Part shown: positions 16,573-23,305 of the stretch, piece by piece
How the letters are laid out: every line of letters begins with the position of its first letter
Numbering within the stretch: position 1 is the stretch's first letter
Assembly: GCA_050011895.1 (NCBI GenBank)
Contig: JBEKIF010000066.1
Coordinates: forward strand, 1 to 32,321
Direction of reading: 5' to 3'
From: DATBGO01 sp050011895
GTDB lineage: Bacteria; Actinomycetota; Actinomycetes; Streptosporangiales; Streptosporangiaceae
Length of the DNA stretch: 32,321 nt
Made by a program: the position numbers and the translations under genes
Notes under the pieces: generated by a model
Told to the model about the DNA's origin: nothing
Databases searched by the model: none
The model's input: the letters and a program-made list of their open reading frames with translations, nothing else

Positions 16573-16761
16573 CTCATCCAGAGGGGTGGAGGGATCGGCC
16601 CTGTGAAGCCCCGGCAACCATCACGGTGAGACATGCCCGCGCCGCGTGCGCGGGTCAGGCGCCCGCTTCGCGCGGCTTGCCTGGGCCCTCGCGATCGCGA
16701 GGCCAACCCGTGACAGGTGCCAACTCCGGCCCGCGGCCAGCAGGTCGCCGGGAAAGATGAG
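16573..16761 (+). promoter_or_regulatory. SAM-I (S-box) riboswitch upstream of the ThrC-like gene
   Basis: The conserved S-box core is plain: 'agaggggtggaggga' (16580-16594), 'tgtgaagccccggcaacc', and 'ggtgccaactcc' before P4. Helices checked by eye: P1 16573-16578 with 16756-16761 (CTCATC/GATGAG), P3 16621-16626 with 16708-16713 (TCACGG/CCGTGA), and P4 16726-16730 with 16747-16751 (CCGGC/GCCGG). P3 holds an extra ~80 bases with two further hairpins (16636-16642/16648-16654 and the 16-bp palindrome 16687-16702), making the aptamer ~189 nt rather than the usual ~110-125. The Shine-Dalgarno (16761-16769) begins on the last base of P1, so SAM-stabilised P1 probably limits ribosome access. No U-tract terminator is visible, which favours translational control. 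Confidence 0.93.
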
Positions 16762-16778
16762 GAGAGAGGCCTCGCCAC

Positions 16779-18032
16779 GTGAGTATCGCGGTAACGACAA
16801 AGATCCCGTCCAGGTTCGGTTATGCCAGTGAGCTGGCCTGCCGTGAGTGCGGGCAAACCTACGAGCTGGGAGCGACGCACGCCTGTGCCGAGTGCTTCGG
16901 GCCGCTTGAAGTCCGGTACGACCTGCCGGCGCTGACCAGGGGGGACATCGAGTCCGGCCCGCAGAGCATCTGGCGGTACGCCAGCCTGCTGCCGGTCCCG
17001 CCCGACGTCGCGACCAGGCCCAACACCGAGCCTGGCTGGACCCGCCTGGTCAAGGCCGATCACCTCGCCGCGGCGCTCGGGATGCGCTCCCTGTGGATCA
17101 AGGACGAGCGTGGTAACCCTACCCACTCGTTCAAGGACCGCGTGGTCGCGGTGGCGCTCGCCTCGGCTATCGAGCTGGGCTTCCGGGTGCTGGCCTGCCC
17201 GTCGACGGGCAACCTCGCCAACGCGGTGGCCGCCGCCGCGGCCCGGGCGGGCATCAGGTCGGTGGTGCTCATCCCGGCTGACCTGGAACCGCAGAAGATC
17301 GTCGGAACTGCCGTCTACGGCGGCACGGTCGTCACGGTGGAGGGCAGTTACGACGATGTGAACCGGCTGGCTTCCGAGCTCGCCGACGAGCACGACGACT
17401 GGGCCTTCGTCAACGTCAACGTGCGGCCCTACTACGCCGAGGGCTCCAAGACGATCGGTTTTGAGGTCGCCGAGCAGCTCGGCTGGCGGCTGCCGGAGCA
17501 GGTCGTGGTGCCGGTGGCGTCTGGAGCGCAGCTCGTCAAGATCGACAAGGCGTTCTGCGAGCTGACGGCGCTCGGGCTGGCCGACGATCCGGGCTGCCGG
17601 GTGTTCGGCGCGCAGGCTACCGGCTGCGCTCCGGTGGCGGCCGCGTTCCGGGCCGGCCATGACGTGGTACAACCGGTGCGGCCGGAGACGATCGCCAAGT
17701 CGCTGGCGATCGGGAATCCGGCGGACGGGCCGTACGTGCTCGACGTGGTGCGCCGCACCGGCGGCGCGGTGGCCGACGCGACCGACGACGAGATCGTCGA
17801 CGCGATCCGGCTGCTGGCGGCGACTGAGGGCATCTTCGCGGAGACCGCGGGCGGCGTCACACTTGCCACGCTGCGCAGGCTGCTGGCCGACGGGCTGCTT
17901 GACCCGGGCGCCGAGACCGTCATCATCAACTCGGGCGATGGCCTGAAGACCCTGGACGCCGTCGCGGGCTCGGTCCGTACCGCAGGCCCGATCAGGCCAT
18001 CGCTTGCAGCGTTCGCCGAACTGGAATCATGA
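16779..18032 (+). CDS. thrC: Threonine-synthase-family PLP enzyme (ThrC paralogue), candidate O-phosphohomoserine-dependent homocysteine synthase
   Basis: A 417-residue fold-type-II PLP enzyme. An N-terminal zinc ribbon has Cys21, Cys24, Cys36 and Cys39. The PLP lysine is Lys119 in 'GNPTHSFKDRVV', and the phosphate-binding loop is 'CPSTGNLANA'. Homology alone gives threonine synthase (O-phosphohomoserine to threonine). However, bona fide actinobacterial ThrC reads 'NPTGSFKDRG' at the lysine; here Gly is replaced by His before it and by Val after it. A SAM riboswitch controls the gene, and a sulfur carrier follows 13 bp downstream. Both facts fit methionine supply: attack of carrier thiocarboxylate sulfur on O-phosphohomoserine to give homocysteine. 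I recall a reported Streptomyces route of this kind (MetM/MetO) but cannot check it. GTG 16779 has 'ggagagagg' nine bases upstream. Confidence 0.88.
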   Translation: MSIAVTTKIPSRFGYASELACRECGQTYELGATHACAECFGPLEVRYDLPALTRGDIESGPQSIWRYASLLPVPPDVATRPNTEPGWTRLVKADHLAAALGMRSLWIKDERGNPTHSFKDRVVAVALASAIELGFRVLACPSTGNLANAVAAAAARAGIRSVVLIPADLEPQKIVGTAVYGGTVVTVEGSYDDVNRLASELADEHDDWAFVNVNVRPYYAEGSKTIGFEVAEQLGWRLPEQVVVPVASGAQLVKIDKAFCELTALGLADDPGCRVFGAQATGCAPVAAAFRAGHDVVQPVRPETIAKSLAIGNPADGPYVLDVVRRTGGAVADATDDEIVDAIRLLAATEGIFAETAGGVTLATLRRLLADGLLDPGAETVIINSGDGLKTLDAVAGSVRTAGPIRPSLAAFAELES

Positions 18033-18045
18033 AGGCAGGGAGCAC

Positions 18046-18321
18046 ATGACCGTGTCCGTACGCATCCCCACGATCCTGCGCACCTACACCGGGGGCGCCG
18101 CCGAGGTAACGGCCGAGGCCGGGACCTTGCGTGAGGTCATCGCCGGCCTGGACGCCAGCTACCCGGGCCTGTCCGGCCGCATTCTCGATGACGCCGGCAA
18201 GCTCCGCAGGTTCGTCAACGTATACGTCGGGGATGAGGACGTGCGGCTGGCCCAGGGCCTCGACACGGCCGTGCCGCCTGGAATCCAGGTATCGGTTATT
18301 CCTGCTGTAGCGGGGGGCTGA
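18046..18321 (+). CDS. cysO: CysO/MoaD/ThiS-family sulfur carrier protein
   Basis: A 91-residue ubiquitin-like protein ending in 'AVAGG'. The C-terminal Gly-Gly would be adenylated and turned into a thiocarboxylate by a MoeZ/ThiF-type enzyme. From memory it matches Mycobacterium tuberculosis CysO closely: 'VRIPTILRTYTGG', 'GKLRRFVNVYVGDEDVR' and 'IPAVAGG'. CysO delivers sulfur to CysM there, with the Mec protease beside it; neither gene is nearby here. Its partner by position is the ThrC-like enzyme, 13 bp upstream and under the same SAM riboswitch, so it may feed homocysteine synthesis instead. ATG 18046 has 'aggcagggag' before it. A strong hairpin terminator ends the operon 58 bp downstream. 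Confidence 0.88.
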   Translation: MTVSVRIPTILRTYTGGAAEVTAEAGTLREVIAGLDASYPGLSGRILDDAGKLRRFVNVYVGDEDVRLAQGLDTAVPPGIQVSVIPAVAGG

Positions 18322-18378
18322 GCCGAAACCTGGGGTGCTGCCGGGGCCGTGATGGGCCAGACGGGCCGCGGCCAGGCA

Positions 18379-18403
18379 GGCGCCGCCGGAACCCGGCGGC
18401 GCC
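18379..18403 (+). terminator. GC-only hairpin terminator of the thrC-like/cysO operon
   Basis: An 11-bp perfect stem (18379-18389 with 18393-18403) with loop 'aac'. There is no U-tract, as is usual for actinomycete terminators. It closes the two-gene operon. Confidence 0.75.
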
Positions 18404-18619
18404 CGGCCTGCCGTCCGCTGCACGTGAGTGAGCCGTTTTAGGGGAGTAACTCGGTACGAGTGCGCACGCCACGTTGTAAAGTCGTGTCCGGTCGCTGTCG
18501 GCACGACGAGATCGGCAGGCTCAGCCTGCCTAGCACGTCTGGCTAGTTCCGCGATCGACGGGTTTCGCGGTTGCAAGGGCGGAACCCGAAGCCCGAGCAG
18601 AGTTAGGGAGTTGTTGGTA
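18404..18619 (+). promoter_or_regulatory. Promoter and long 5' leader region of the cold-shock gene
   Basis: These 216 bases contain no gene. They should hold the promoter and an extended leader for the cold-shock gene, as is common for csp mRNAs. 'ttgtaaagt' (18473-18481) and 'gttttagggga' (18433-18443) are the only AT-containing promoter-like patches. No convincing -35/-10 pair was found. Confidence 0.35.
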
Positions 18620-18820
18620 ATGGCTCAGGGCACCGTCAAATGGTTCAACGCGGACAAGGGCTACGGCTTCATCGCGGTCGACGGTGGTAGGGACGTGTTC
18701 GTGCACTTCTCAGCCATCCAGTCGGATGGCTACCGCAGCCTCGAAGAAGGCCAGCGGGTCGAATTCGAGATCACGCAGAGCGATCGCGGGCCGCAGGCTG
18801 AGGCTGTGCGCACCGTGTAA
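18620..18820 (+). CDS. Cold-shock protein (CspA family)
   Basis: A 66-residue single cold-shock domain. RNP1 is 'KGYGFIAV' and RNP2 is 'DVFVHFSAI', preceded by 'GTVKWFNADKG'. It binds single-stranded RNA/DNA and acts as an RNA chaperone in the cytoplasm. ATG 18620 follows 'agggag' at 18605-18610. It has its own long leader and a terminator right after it, so it is transcribed alone. It lies directly upstream of the CIRCE-controlled groEL, an arrangement I recall as conserved in actinomycetes. Confidence 0.95.
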   Translation: MAQGTVKWFNADKGYGFIAVDGGRDVFVHFSAIQSDGYRSLEEGQRVEFEITQSDRGPQAEAVRTV

Positions 18821-18834
18821 GTCTCTGAGGACGC

Positions 18835-18877
18835 GCCAGGAGGCCCGGTACCCAGCGAGGGGTCCGGGCCTTCTGGC
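18835..18877 (+). terminator. Terminator after the cold-shock gene
   Basis: A long, slightly interrupted stem: 'gccag' (18835-18839) with 'ctggc' (18873-18877), then 'aggcccgg' with 'ccgggcct', and 'ccc' with 'ggg'. It lies 14 bp after the stop codon. Confidence 0.75.
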
Positions 18878-18949
18878 ATGCATGGCGCTGTCAGTGGCCC
18901 CCTCCCCGGGCTGGCGAGGCCCCGGACGACCTGCGGAGGACCGCTCCGG

Positions 18950-18976
18950 CTTGCACTCTCACCCTGAGAGTGCTAA
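18950..18976. promoter_or_regulatory. CIRCE operator 1 (HrcA site), overlapping a candidate groEL promoter
   Basis: Right arm 'gagtgctaa' (18968-18976) is the exact consensus; left arm 'cttgcactc' (18950-18958) differs at two positions; the spacer is the canonical nine bases. A promoter TTGCAC (18951-18956), 17 bp, TAAACA (18974-18979) overlaps the operator almost exactly, so bound HrcA would block RNA polymerase. Confidence 0.92.
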
Positions 18977-18984
18977 ACAAGTCG

Positions 18985-19011
18985 TTGGCACTCTCGGGGT
19001 GAGAGTGACAA
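18985..19011. promoter_or_regulatory. CIRCE operator 2 (HrcA site)
   Basis: 'ttggcactc' (18985-18993), nine-base spacer, 'gagtgacaa' (19003-19011). Its centre is 35 bp from that of the first CIRCE. Two operators in tandem suggest tight HrcA control of the downstream groEL. Confidence 0.92.
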
Positions 19012-19142
19012 CGAAGTGTGGCGTGATCGGGGCGATGAGGCCGATCAGGCGGCAGGCAGGGACTGTCCGCCGGTGAGGCCGTCCGTCGCGGGCGTCGGCT
19101 CGATCGGCACGCAGGCACAAAGTTCCGGGAGGACTGGAGCCT

Positions 19143-20765
19143 ATGGCAGCGAAGATGATCGCGTTCAGTGAGGACGCCAGGCGCGGCCTCGAGCGCGGCA
19201 TGAACCAGCTCGCCGACGCCGTGAAGGTAACACTCGGCCCGAAGGGCCGGAATGTGGTGCTCGAGAAGAAGTGGGGCGCTCCCACGATCACCAACGATGG
19301 CGTGTCCATCGCCAAGGAGATCGAGCTTGAGGACCCGTGGGAGAAGATCGGCGCGGAGCTCGTCAAGGAAGTAGCGAAGAAGACCGACGATGTCGCGGGT
19401 GACGGCACCACGACGGCGACTGTGCTTGCGCAGGCGCTCGTCCGTGAGGGCCTGCGCAACGTGGCGGCCGGCGCCAACCCGATGTCGCTCAAGCGCGGCA
19501 TCGAGTCGGCCGTCGAGCGGGTGAGCGAGGAGCTTTCCAAGCTCGCCAAGGATGTGGAGACCAAGGAGCAGATCGCTTCGACCGCCTCCATCTCGGCCGG
19601 GGACACCGCTATCGGCGAGATGATCGCCGAGGCGATGGACAAGGTCGGCAAGGAAGGCGTCATCACCGTCGAGGAGAGCAACACCTTCGGGCTCGAGCTC
19701 GAGCTCACCGAGGGCATGCGCTTCGACAAGGGTTACATCTCGCACTACTTCGCCACCGACGCTGAGCGGATGGAAGCGGTCCTCGAGGACCCCTACATTC
19801 TCATCGTCAACTCGAAGGTGTCGGCCAACAAGGACCTGCTTCCGCTGCTCGACAAGATCGTGCAGTCGGGCAAGCCGCTGGTCATCATCGCCGAGGACGT
19901 GGAGGGCGAGGCGCTGGCGACCCTGGTCGTCAACAAGATCCGGGGCCTGTTCAAGTCGGTTGCCGTCAAGGCGCCCGGCTTCGGCGACCGCCGCAAGGCC
20001 ATGCTGGGTGACATCGCCATCCTGACCGGTGGCCAGGTCATCAGCGAGGAAGTCGGCCTCAAGCTGGAGTCCGCCGACATCGACCTGCTCGGCCGGGCCC
20101 GCAAGGTCGTCGTCACCAAGGACGAGACGACGATCGTGGATGGCGCGGGCGACGCGGAGCAGATCTCTGGCCGGGTCAACCAGATCCGCGCCGAGATCGA
20201 GAACAGCGACTCCGACTACGACAAGGAGAAGCTGCAGGAGCGGCTGGCCAAGCTTGCTGGCGGCGTTGCCGTCATCAAGGCAGGTGCGGCCACCGAGGTC
20301 GAGCTCAAGGAGCGCAAGCACCGCATCGAGGACGCGGTGCGCAACGCCAAGGCCGCGGTGGAGGAGGGCGTCGTCGCCGGTGGCGGCGTGGCCCTGATCC
20401 AGGCGGGCACGAACGCGTTCAAGAAGCTCGAGCTGACTGGTGACGAGGCGACCGGGGCACAGATCGTGCGCCGTGCGCTGGAGGAGCCGCTGAAGCAGAT
20501 CGCCTTCAACGCCGGCCTTGAGGGCGGCGTGGTGGTTGAGAAGGTGCGCGGGCTCGAGGCCGGGCACGGCCTGAACGCCGCTGACGGCAGTTACGTCAAC
20601 ATGTTCAAGGCCGGCATCATCGACCCAGCGAAGGTGACGCGTTCCGCGCTGCAGAACGCTGCGTCGATCGCAGGTCTGTTCCTCACGACCGAGGCAGTTA
20701 TCGCCGAGAAGCCGGAGAAGGAGAAGGCTCCGGCTGCTCCAGGCGGCGGTGACATGGACTTCTAG
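19143..20765 (+). CDS. groEL: Chaperonin GroEL (60 kDa), stand-alone copy
   Basis: A full-length 540-residue GroEL. Its ring-forming ATPase folds proteins in the cytoplasm together with GroES. Hallmarks are 'VTLGPKGRNVVLEKKWGAPTITNDGVSIAKEIELEDP', the ATP-binding 'DDVAGDGTTTATVLAQ', 'KAPGFGDRRKAMLGDIA' and 'GGGVALIQAG'. The C-terminus ends 'GGGDMDF', the Gly/Met-type tail of the essential-type copy rather than the His-rich tail of GroEL1. No groES is adjacent; actinomycetes usually have a separate groES-groEL1 operon. ATG 19143 follows 'gggaggactggag'. Heat-shock control by HrcA is shown by the two CIRCE sites. Confidence 0.97.
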   Translation: MAAKMIAFSEDARRGLERGMNQLADAVKVTLGPKGRNVVLEKKWGAPTITNDGVSIAKEIELEDPWEKIGAELVKEVAKKTDDVAGDGTTTATVLAQALVREGLRNVAAGANPMSLKRGIESAVERVSEELSKLAKDVETKEQIASTASISAGDTAIGEMIAEAMDKVGKEGVITVEESNTFGLELELTEGMRFDKGYISHYFATDAERMEAVLEDPYILIVNSKVSANKDLLPLLDKIVQSGKPLVIIAEDVEGEALATLVVNKIRGLFKSVAVKAPGFGDRRKAMLGDIAILTGGQVISEEVGLKLESADIDLLGRARKVVVTKDETTIVDGAGDAEQISGRVNQIRAEIENSDSDYDKEKLQERLAKLAGGVAVIKAGAATEVELKERKHRIEDAVRNAKAAVEEGVVAGGGVALIQAGTNAFKKLELTGDEATGAQIVRRALEEPLKQIAFNAGLEGGVVVEKVRGLEAGHGLNAADGSYVNMFKAGIIDPAKVTRSALQNAASIAGLFLTTEAVIAEKPEKEKAPAAPGGGDMDF

Positions 20766-20832
20766 TCCCGCAGCGCCGCCGTCGGCATCCGGCGCGCGGT
20801 GCAGTAGGACGAAGTCCTGTGTGGCCTGTCTG

Positions 20833-20862
20833 ACCAGCCGGTTTATCCGTAAGCCGGCTGGT
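20833..20862 (+). terminator. Strong intrinsic terminator after groEL
   Basis: Perfect 9-bp stem 20833-20841 with 20854-20862, extended inward by four more pairs (one G-U) to a 'tccg' tetraloop. It lies 68 bp after the groEL stop. Confidence 0.85.
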
Positions 20863-20976
20863 AAAGGGAGTGCAGAGGCGGGCCCCGCCGGCTTGTACCG
20901 CCCGGCCGCCTGGGTGCGGGTCGCTTTCTGCGCGAGCCGGCTCCACAAGCCCCGGTTAAAGAGGGATTATCGGCGC

Positions 20977-22521
20977 ATGAGCCCCACCGCCGAACAGCTC
21001 ATCCGCGACTACCTCAACCAGGTGTCTGTTGCGGCGCGGACGAGGCTGCAGTCGGACGATCGGCGCGCCTTCCTCGCGCGGACGCGTTTCGCCATCGAGC
21101 AGAAATGCGGCGCGCCGGGCACAGCGGATCCTGTCGAGGTGGCCGACGTCCTCACCAGCCTCGGTGACCCCCAGAAACTTGCCGAGATTGAGCGCGCCAG
21201 GCTCGAGGCGGACCGCGCCGAGGTGGCCGCCACCGGTGATACCGGGCGGCCCGGCCCACGGCTGGCCCGCCCGCAGGGCAGTCCGCAGCGCCGCCGTGGC
21301 ATCCGCAGCCCCTGGCTGGTGTCCGGGGCTGGCTTGGGCTCTGCGGCCGATTCCGGGGGGACGCCGCAGGCCCCGGCCATCGGTAACCGGCCACTTACCG
21401 GCGAGATCAAGAGACAAAGTCGGCCGATTACGTCGCGCTGGCGCCCCGGCACGGCCCTGCAGCCGAGGGAGCCCCAGCCCAAGCAGCCCAGGCAGCCCAG
21501 GCGGCTCTGGGTCGCGAGGGGCGGCAAGGGCCAGAACACCGCGGCGGACGACAGTGCGGGCCGCAGTGGTGCCGCCGCCCTAGAGCCCGACACCGGGCCG
21601 GGCGGGGGCGGTGAGCCGGGCGCGGGCGGTGAGCCGGGCGCGGGCCGTGAGCCGGGCCCTGGCGCTGGCCTCGGTGACGTGCTGGGCGCCGCCGAGGGGC
21701 ACGGGTCCGCTGCGGGCCTCGGAACGGGCGCAGGTCCCGGTTCGGGCGCTGGCCAGCTCCTCAGCGCAGGCACTGGACCCGGCGAGAAGCCAGCGCCCGG
21801 GGGAGGGAGCGCGCGTGGCGGAGGGAGTGCGCCCGGCGGGGACAGTGCTTCCGGCGGGGACAGTGCTTCCGGCGGGGACAGTGCTTCCGGCGGAGACAGT
21901 GCTTCCGGCGGAGAAAGTGGACCCGGTGACCTGCCTGGGCCCGGTGACCTGCCTGGGCCCGGCGACCTGCCTGGGCCCGGGGAGGGATCCGTGCCTGATA
22001 TCGACTGGTTCCCTGGCATGGGCCCGCGCTCAGTGGAGACGAGCCTGCCGGCCCCTGACTTGGAGCCGGAACCGGCTGGCATGGGATCGCAACTTGCCGC
22101 GATGATCGGGCGCTTCGCTAAGTCAATGACGATGATGTGGCGCGGCTATCCGCTGGAAGGCACTGTGGTGGCGCTGCTCGTGATCGCCGGGCTGGTCTAC
22201 CCGTTCCCGATCTGGCTATTCGGCTTCCTGCTGTGGGCGGCAGGCATTCTGGCGGCCCTGGCATCCAAGATGTGGGATACCAGGGACAAGTGGACGGGTC
22301 TGGCGGCGCCGGTTGTGGTCGCTGTCGTCGGCACCGGGGTCGCGCTGGCGACGGGCGGCGCACGTGACACCGCCCGCGCCTACGCTCACGAGGTCGGAAC
22401 GGCTGGCCCGCCGTTGCTCAAGGCCGCCGTCGTGCTCGGCGCCTGCTACCTAGCGTGGCGCGTTCGCCGCGGGCCGCGGGCCCCGGCGGTACCGCCATGG
22501 AACCGGCCGCACCGCATATAG
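20977..22521 (+). CDS. Membrane protein with N-terminal HAAS-like helical domain and Gly-rich repeat linker
   Basis: A 514-residue protein in three parts. Residues 1-85 form a charged helical domain ('AEQLIRDYLNQVSVAARTRL', 'DRRAFLARTRFAIEQ', 'VADVLTSLGDPQKLAEIE'), resembling the N-terminal HAAS-like domains of actinobacterial membrane proteins. Residues ~90-345 are low-complexity Gly/Pro/Ser/Asp sequence with 6-residue repeats. Residues ~375-500 hold three or four membrane helices. ATG 20977 was chosen for 'aaagaggga' upstream and because the N-terminal domain begins there; the open frame extends upstream without coding character. The function is unknown. It follows the groEL terminator and is probably an independent unit. 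Confidence 0.7.
   Translation: MSPTAEQLIRDYLNQVSVAARTRLQSDDRRAFLARTRFAIEQKCGAPGTADPVEVADVLTSLGDPQKLAEIERARLEADRAEVAATGDTGRPGPRLARPQGSPQRRRGIRSPWLVSGAGLGSAADSGGTPQAPAIGNRPLTGEIKRQSRPITSRWRPGTALQPREPQPKQPRQPRRLWVARGGKGQNTAADDSAGRSGAAALEPDTGPGGGGEPGAGGEPGAGREPGPGAGLGDVLGAAEGHGSAAGLGTGAGPGSGAGQLLSAGTGPGEKPAPGGGSARGGGSAPGGDSASGGDSASGGDSASGGDSASGGESGPGDLPGPGDLPGPGDLPGPGEGSVPDIDWFPGMGPRSVETSLPAPDLEPEPAGMGSQLAAMIGRFAKSMTMMWRGYPLEGTVVALLVIAGLVYPFPIWLFGFLLWAAGILAALASKMWDTRDKWTGLAAPVVVAVVGTGVALATGGARDTARAYAHEVGTAGPPLLKAAVVLGACYLAWRVRRGPRAPAVPPWNRPHRI
21598..21978 (+). repeat. Three families of 18-bp in-frame tandem repeats
   Basis: About three units near 21598-21654 (GEPGAG-type); four or five units from 21835 to 21924 (GGDSAS-type, four nearly identical); three units from 21925 to 21978 (GDLPGP-type). 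All are 18 bp and keep the frame of the host protein. Confidence 0.9.
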
Positions 22522-22714
22522 CGCTGGTCCTGTGACGAACCGGTCTCTCGCCGGGGCCACGCCGCTGCCGGTGGCGGGCGCTGGCACGTTCACCAGCTAC
22601 CCTGGTCAGGCTCTGGCCGGTCCGGAGCCACCATAATGAGCGCGGGACCCGATAGCCTGGTCTCGCGCCCTTAGTGACGTATCCGATGGCTTCTCCTCGC
22701 GTAAGGTCTCGCTC
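22522..22714. other. Intergenic region before the second cold-shock gene
   Basis: No gene seen in these 193 bases. It should contain the promoter of the second cold-shock gene. I found no confident hexamers and no strong hairpin. Confidence 0.4.
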
Positions 22715-23098
22715 GTGCCCACTGGCAAGGTTAAGTGGTATGACGCCGACAAGGGTTTCGGCTTTCTCACCCGTGACGACGGTGGTGAGGTGTTCGTGCA
22801 TTCAACAGCCCTGGAAGCTGCCGGGAGCGTACTGCGTCCTGGTCAGCGCGTGGAGTTCGGTGTCGCCGAGGGCCGCAGGGGCACCCAGGCACTCCAGGTG
22901 CGCACCCTCGAGCCACCGCCGACCGTGGCCAAGGCGAACAGGAAGAGCCCCGACGAGATGACCGTGATCGTCGAGGACCTCATCAAACTGCTGGACGGAG
23001 TGTCGAACACCTACCGGCGCGGAAAGCACCCGGACAGCCGCGATTCTAAGAAGATCGCCGCCGTGCTCAAGGCCGTCGCGGCCGACCTCGAGGCCTGA
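22715..23098 (+). CDS. Cold-shock-domain protein with C-terminal extension
   Basis: A 127-residue protein. Residues 1-67 are a cold-shock domain ('GKVKWYDADKGFGFLTRDDGGEVFVHSTAL', with RNP motifs 'KGFGFL' and 'EVFVH'). Residues 68-127 form a charged helical extension ('SPDEMTVIVEDLIKLLDGVSNTYRRGKHPD' then a Lys-rich helix). This longer form is an actinobacterial type; the extension's role is unknown. GTG 22715 has a weak Shine-Dalgarno ('aagg', ten bases upstream). It binds nucleic acid in the cytoplasm and would act as an RNA chaperone or regulator. Confidence 0.93.
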   Translation: MPTGKVKWYDADKGFGFLTRDDGGEVFVHSTALEAAGSVLRPGQRVEFGVAEGRRGTQALQVRTLEPPPTVAKANRKSPDEMTVIVEDLIKLLDGVSNTYRRGKHPDSRDSKKIAAVLKAVAADLEA

Positions 23099-23111
23099 TC
23101 AGCCAGGATTA

Positions 23112-23140
23112 AGGCCGCCGCGGCGCCAACCTGGCGGCCT
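23112..23140. terminator. Hairpin after the second cold-shock gene
   Basis: 8-bp stem AGGCCGCC (23112-23119) with GGCGGCCT (23133-23140), flanked on both sides by the 8-bp palindrome CTGATCAG (23095-23102 and 23139-23146). It lies between convergent genes and is probably a terminator. Confidence 0.55.
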
Positions 23141-23236
23141 GATCAGCCGGGCCGCCGGATAACGGACGGTCGCCAGCCTGGTCGACAACGCGCTACGGCA
23201 TAACGACTGCCCCGCTCGCGCCCGCTGACGCGCTCC

Positions 23237-23293
23237 GCGCATCCGGAGAGCGCTCGCGCATCCGGAGAGCGCTCGCGCACTCTGAGAGCGCTC
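23237..23293. repeat. Three 19-bp direct repeats, each with the palindrome GAGCGCTC
   Basis: Copies at 23237-23255 and 23256-23274 are identical; 23275-23293 differs at a few bases; a fragment follows. Each ends in the 8-bp palindrome 'gagcgctc', so palindromes recur every 19 bp. The array sits between the ends of two convergent genes, just outside the MFS stop at 23306. Confidence 0.85.
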
Positions 23294-23305
23294 CGTGCAC
23301 TCTGG

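Noticed and set aside
16557..17672. 371-codon minus-strand open frame over the riboswitch and the ThrC-like gene
   Set aside because: Opposite to a gene with clear family motifs and to a structured RNA; its own translation has no recognisable domain.
18891..20948. 685-codon open frame on the minus strand across groEL
   Set aside because: It is the antisense shadow of groEL, with a Leu/Asp/Arg-biased composition, no domain, and it runs through the CIRCE sites and terminator.
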